Positions 6,006-6,593 of a stretch of 6,593 bases of DNA are shown here, one piece after another. Source of the DNA: an uncultured Gammaproteobacteria bacterium (GTDB lineage Bacteria > Pseudomonadota > Gammaproteobacteria > Pseudomonadales > Pseudohongiellaceae); assembly GCA_903926285.1 (NCBI GenBank), contig CAIYIP010000374.1, positions 1 to 6,593 of the forward strand. Direction: 5' to 3'. Numbering within the stretch: position 1 is the stretch's first letter; every line of letters begins with the position of its first letter. The notes under the pieces were generated by a model. That model was not told the origin of the DNA. It searched no databases and saw only the letters and a program-made list of their open reading frames with translations. The translations under genes and the position numbers were made by a program.

Positions 6006-6593
6006 AAGGCATAATGGCAGCTATCGCAAGCCTGCTGCTAATCTGCATGGCAGCAATTTCCCATGCTGAAGATGAGGCAACTCCGGAGCTTGCACGTGAA
6101 CTTAAGTTGCGTGATCTCGGCCAGGCCCTGTTCTTCGATGTAAATCTGTCACTGGACCGTACCCAGAGTTGCGCCACCTGCCATGATCCGGCCCGGGCGT
6201 TTACGGACTGGCGCGATAGTGGAGTTGGTGCCGCAGCTTCCATGGGTGGTGATATGCATACTCTTGGCGATCGCAATGCTCCCACGATTTCCTATGCGCG
6301 CCAGATTCCTGCCCTACAGTTGAACCAGGCTGGCGACTATGTAGGTGGCCTGTTCTGGGACGGCCGCGCCGATACTCTGGCGGAGCAGGCTGCAGGTCCA
6401 CCACTCAATCCTGACGAGATGGCAATGCCCGACAGCTCGCTGGTACAGCAGCGACTCAAGGAAAATATCAATTACGGTTATGCCTTCAAGGAATTGTTTG
6501 GTGATAATGTGCTGGAAAATTCGGATGCAGCTTTTACGGCCATGCAGGAAAGTATCGCTGCGTTTGAACGCACGGAATTTTTCTCTCCCTTCG
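6002..6593 (+). CDS. MauG / di-heme cytochrome c peroxidase-like protein, N-terminal part (cut by window edge)
   Basis: The first 197 codons of a periplasmic di-heme peroxidase-family protein are present and the frame is open to the edge. The signal peptide MKGIMAAIASLLLICMAAISHA is probably cut after A22. Then come the family landmarks LGQALFFDVNLSLDRTQSCATCHDP with the first heme site C57-A-T-C60-H61, GDRNAPTISYA, FWDGRADTLAEQA (W119) and GPPLNPDEMAMP. The second heme motif and the distal axial ligand lie beyond the window, so a true H2O2 peroxidase cannot be told from a MauG-type oxidase. The start ATG at 6002 overlaps the DUF1513 stop in an ATGA arrangement (6002-6005), with GGGA seven bases upstream, which argues for translational coupling and therefore membership in the same operon. 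A 592-base fragment cannot show whether the gene is intact downstream. Confidence 0.92.
   Translation, partial: MKGIMAAIASLLLICMAAISHAEDEATPELARELKLRDLGQALFFDVNLSLDRTQSCATCHDPARAFTDWRDSGVGAAASMGGDMHTLGDRNAPTISYARQIPALQLNQAGDYVGGLFWDGRADTLAEQAAGPPLNPDEMAMPDSSLVQQRLKENINYGYAFKELFGDNVLENSDAAFTAMQESIAAFERTEFFSPF

Noticed and set aside
1..6593. tRNA, rRNA, CRISPR array, insertion sequence or prophage remnants
   Set aside because: No cloverleaf, regular spacer-repeat pattern, transposase frame or terminal inverted repeats were seen on either strand; the window is densely filled with conventional genes.

Overview
The window looks like part of a gammaproteobacterial chromosome with moderate G+C and every supported gene on the + strand. 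The phylum-level guess rests on three things: the pstB-phoU order, the style of the signal peptides and lipobox, and close resemblance of the second half to the imelysin / DUF1111 / imelysin / DUF1513 cluster known from Pseudomonas and many marine gammaproteobacteria. I cannot name the genus from sequence alone.

Region 1 (1-919) is the end of a phosphate-uptake operon: the last 48 codons of pstB, a 114-base gap holding three imperfect 15-base repeats, and a complete phoU. Region 2 (920-1053) is the boundary between systems, with weak A/T hairpins after phoU and a weak extended -10 promoter candidate. Region 3 (1054 to the right edge) is one co-directional run of five genes for exported proteins. 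They are an outer-membrane-type imelysin lipoprotein related to IcmP, a di-heme DUF1111 oxidoreductase, a second soluble periplasmic imelysin, a Tat-type DUF1513 beta-propeller, and the first 197 codons of a MauG / cytochrome c peroxidase-like protein cut by the window edge.

The strongest regulatory signal is internal. A TTTGCA-17-TATAAT promoter lies in the last codons of the DUF1111 gene and is overlapped by a 19-base sequence matching the classical Fur box at 14 of 19 positions. It directly precedes the second imelysin, so at least the last three genes are probably induced by iron limitation. No comparable Fur box is visible before the first imelysin.

Read together, region 3 looks like an iron-responsive cell-envelope redox module. 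Two imelysins (the fold also found in the periplasmic iron-binding protein EfeO) sit with two c-type heme proteins and a Tat-exported propeller. The architecture parallels EfeO plus the Tat-exported heme peroxidase EfeB, without sharing the same peroxidase family. The iron-acquisition role is inference; the families, export signals, heme motifs and Fur-like site are seen directly.
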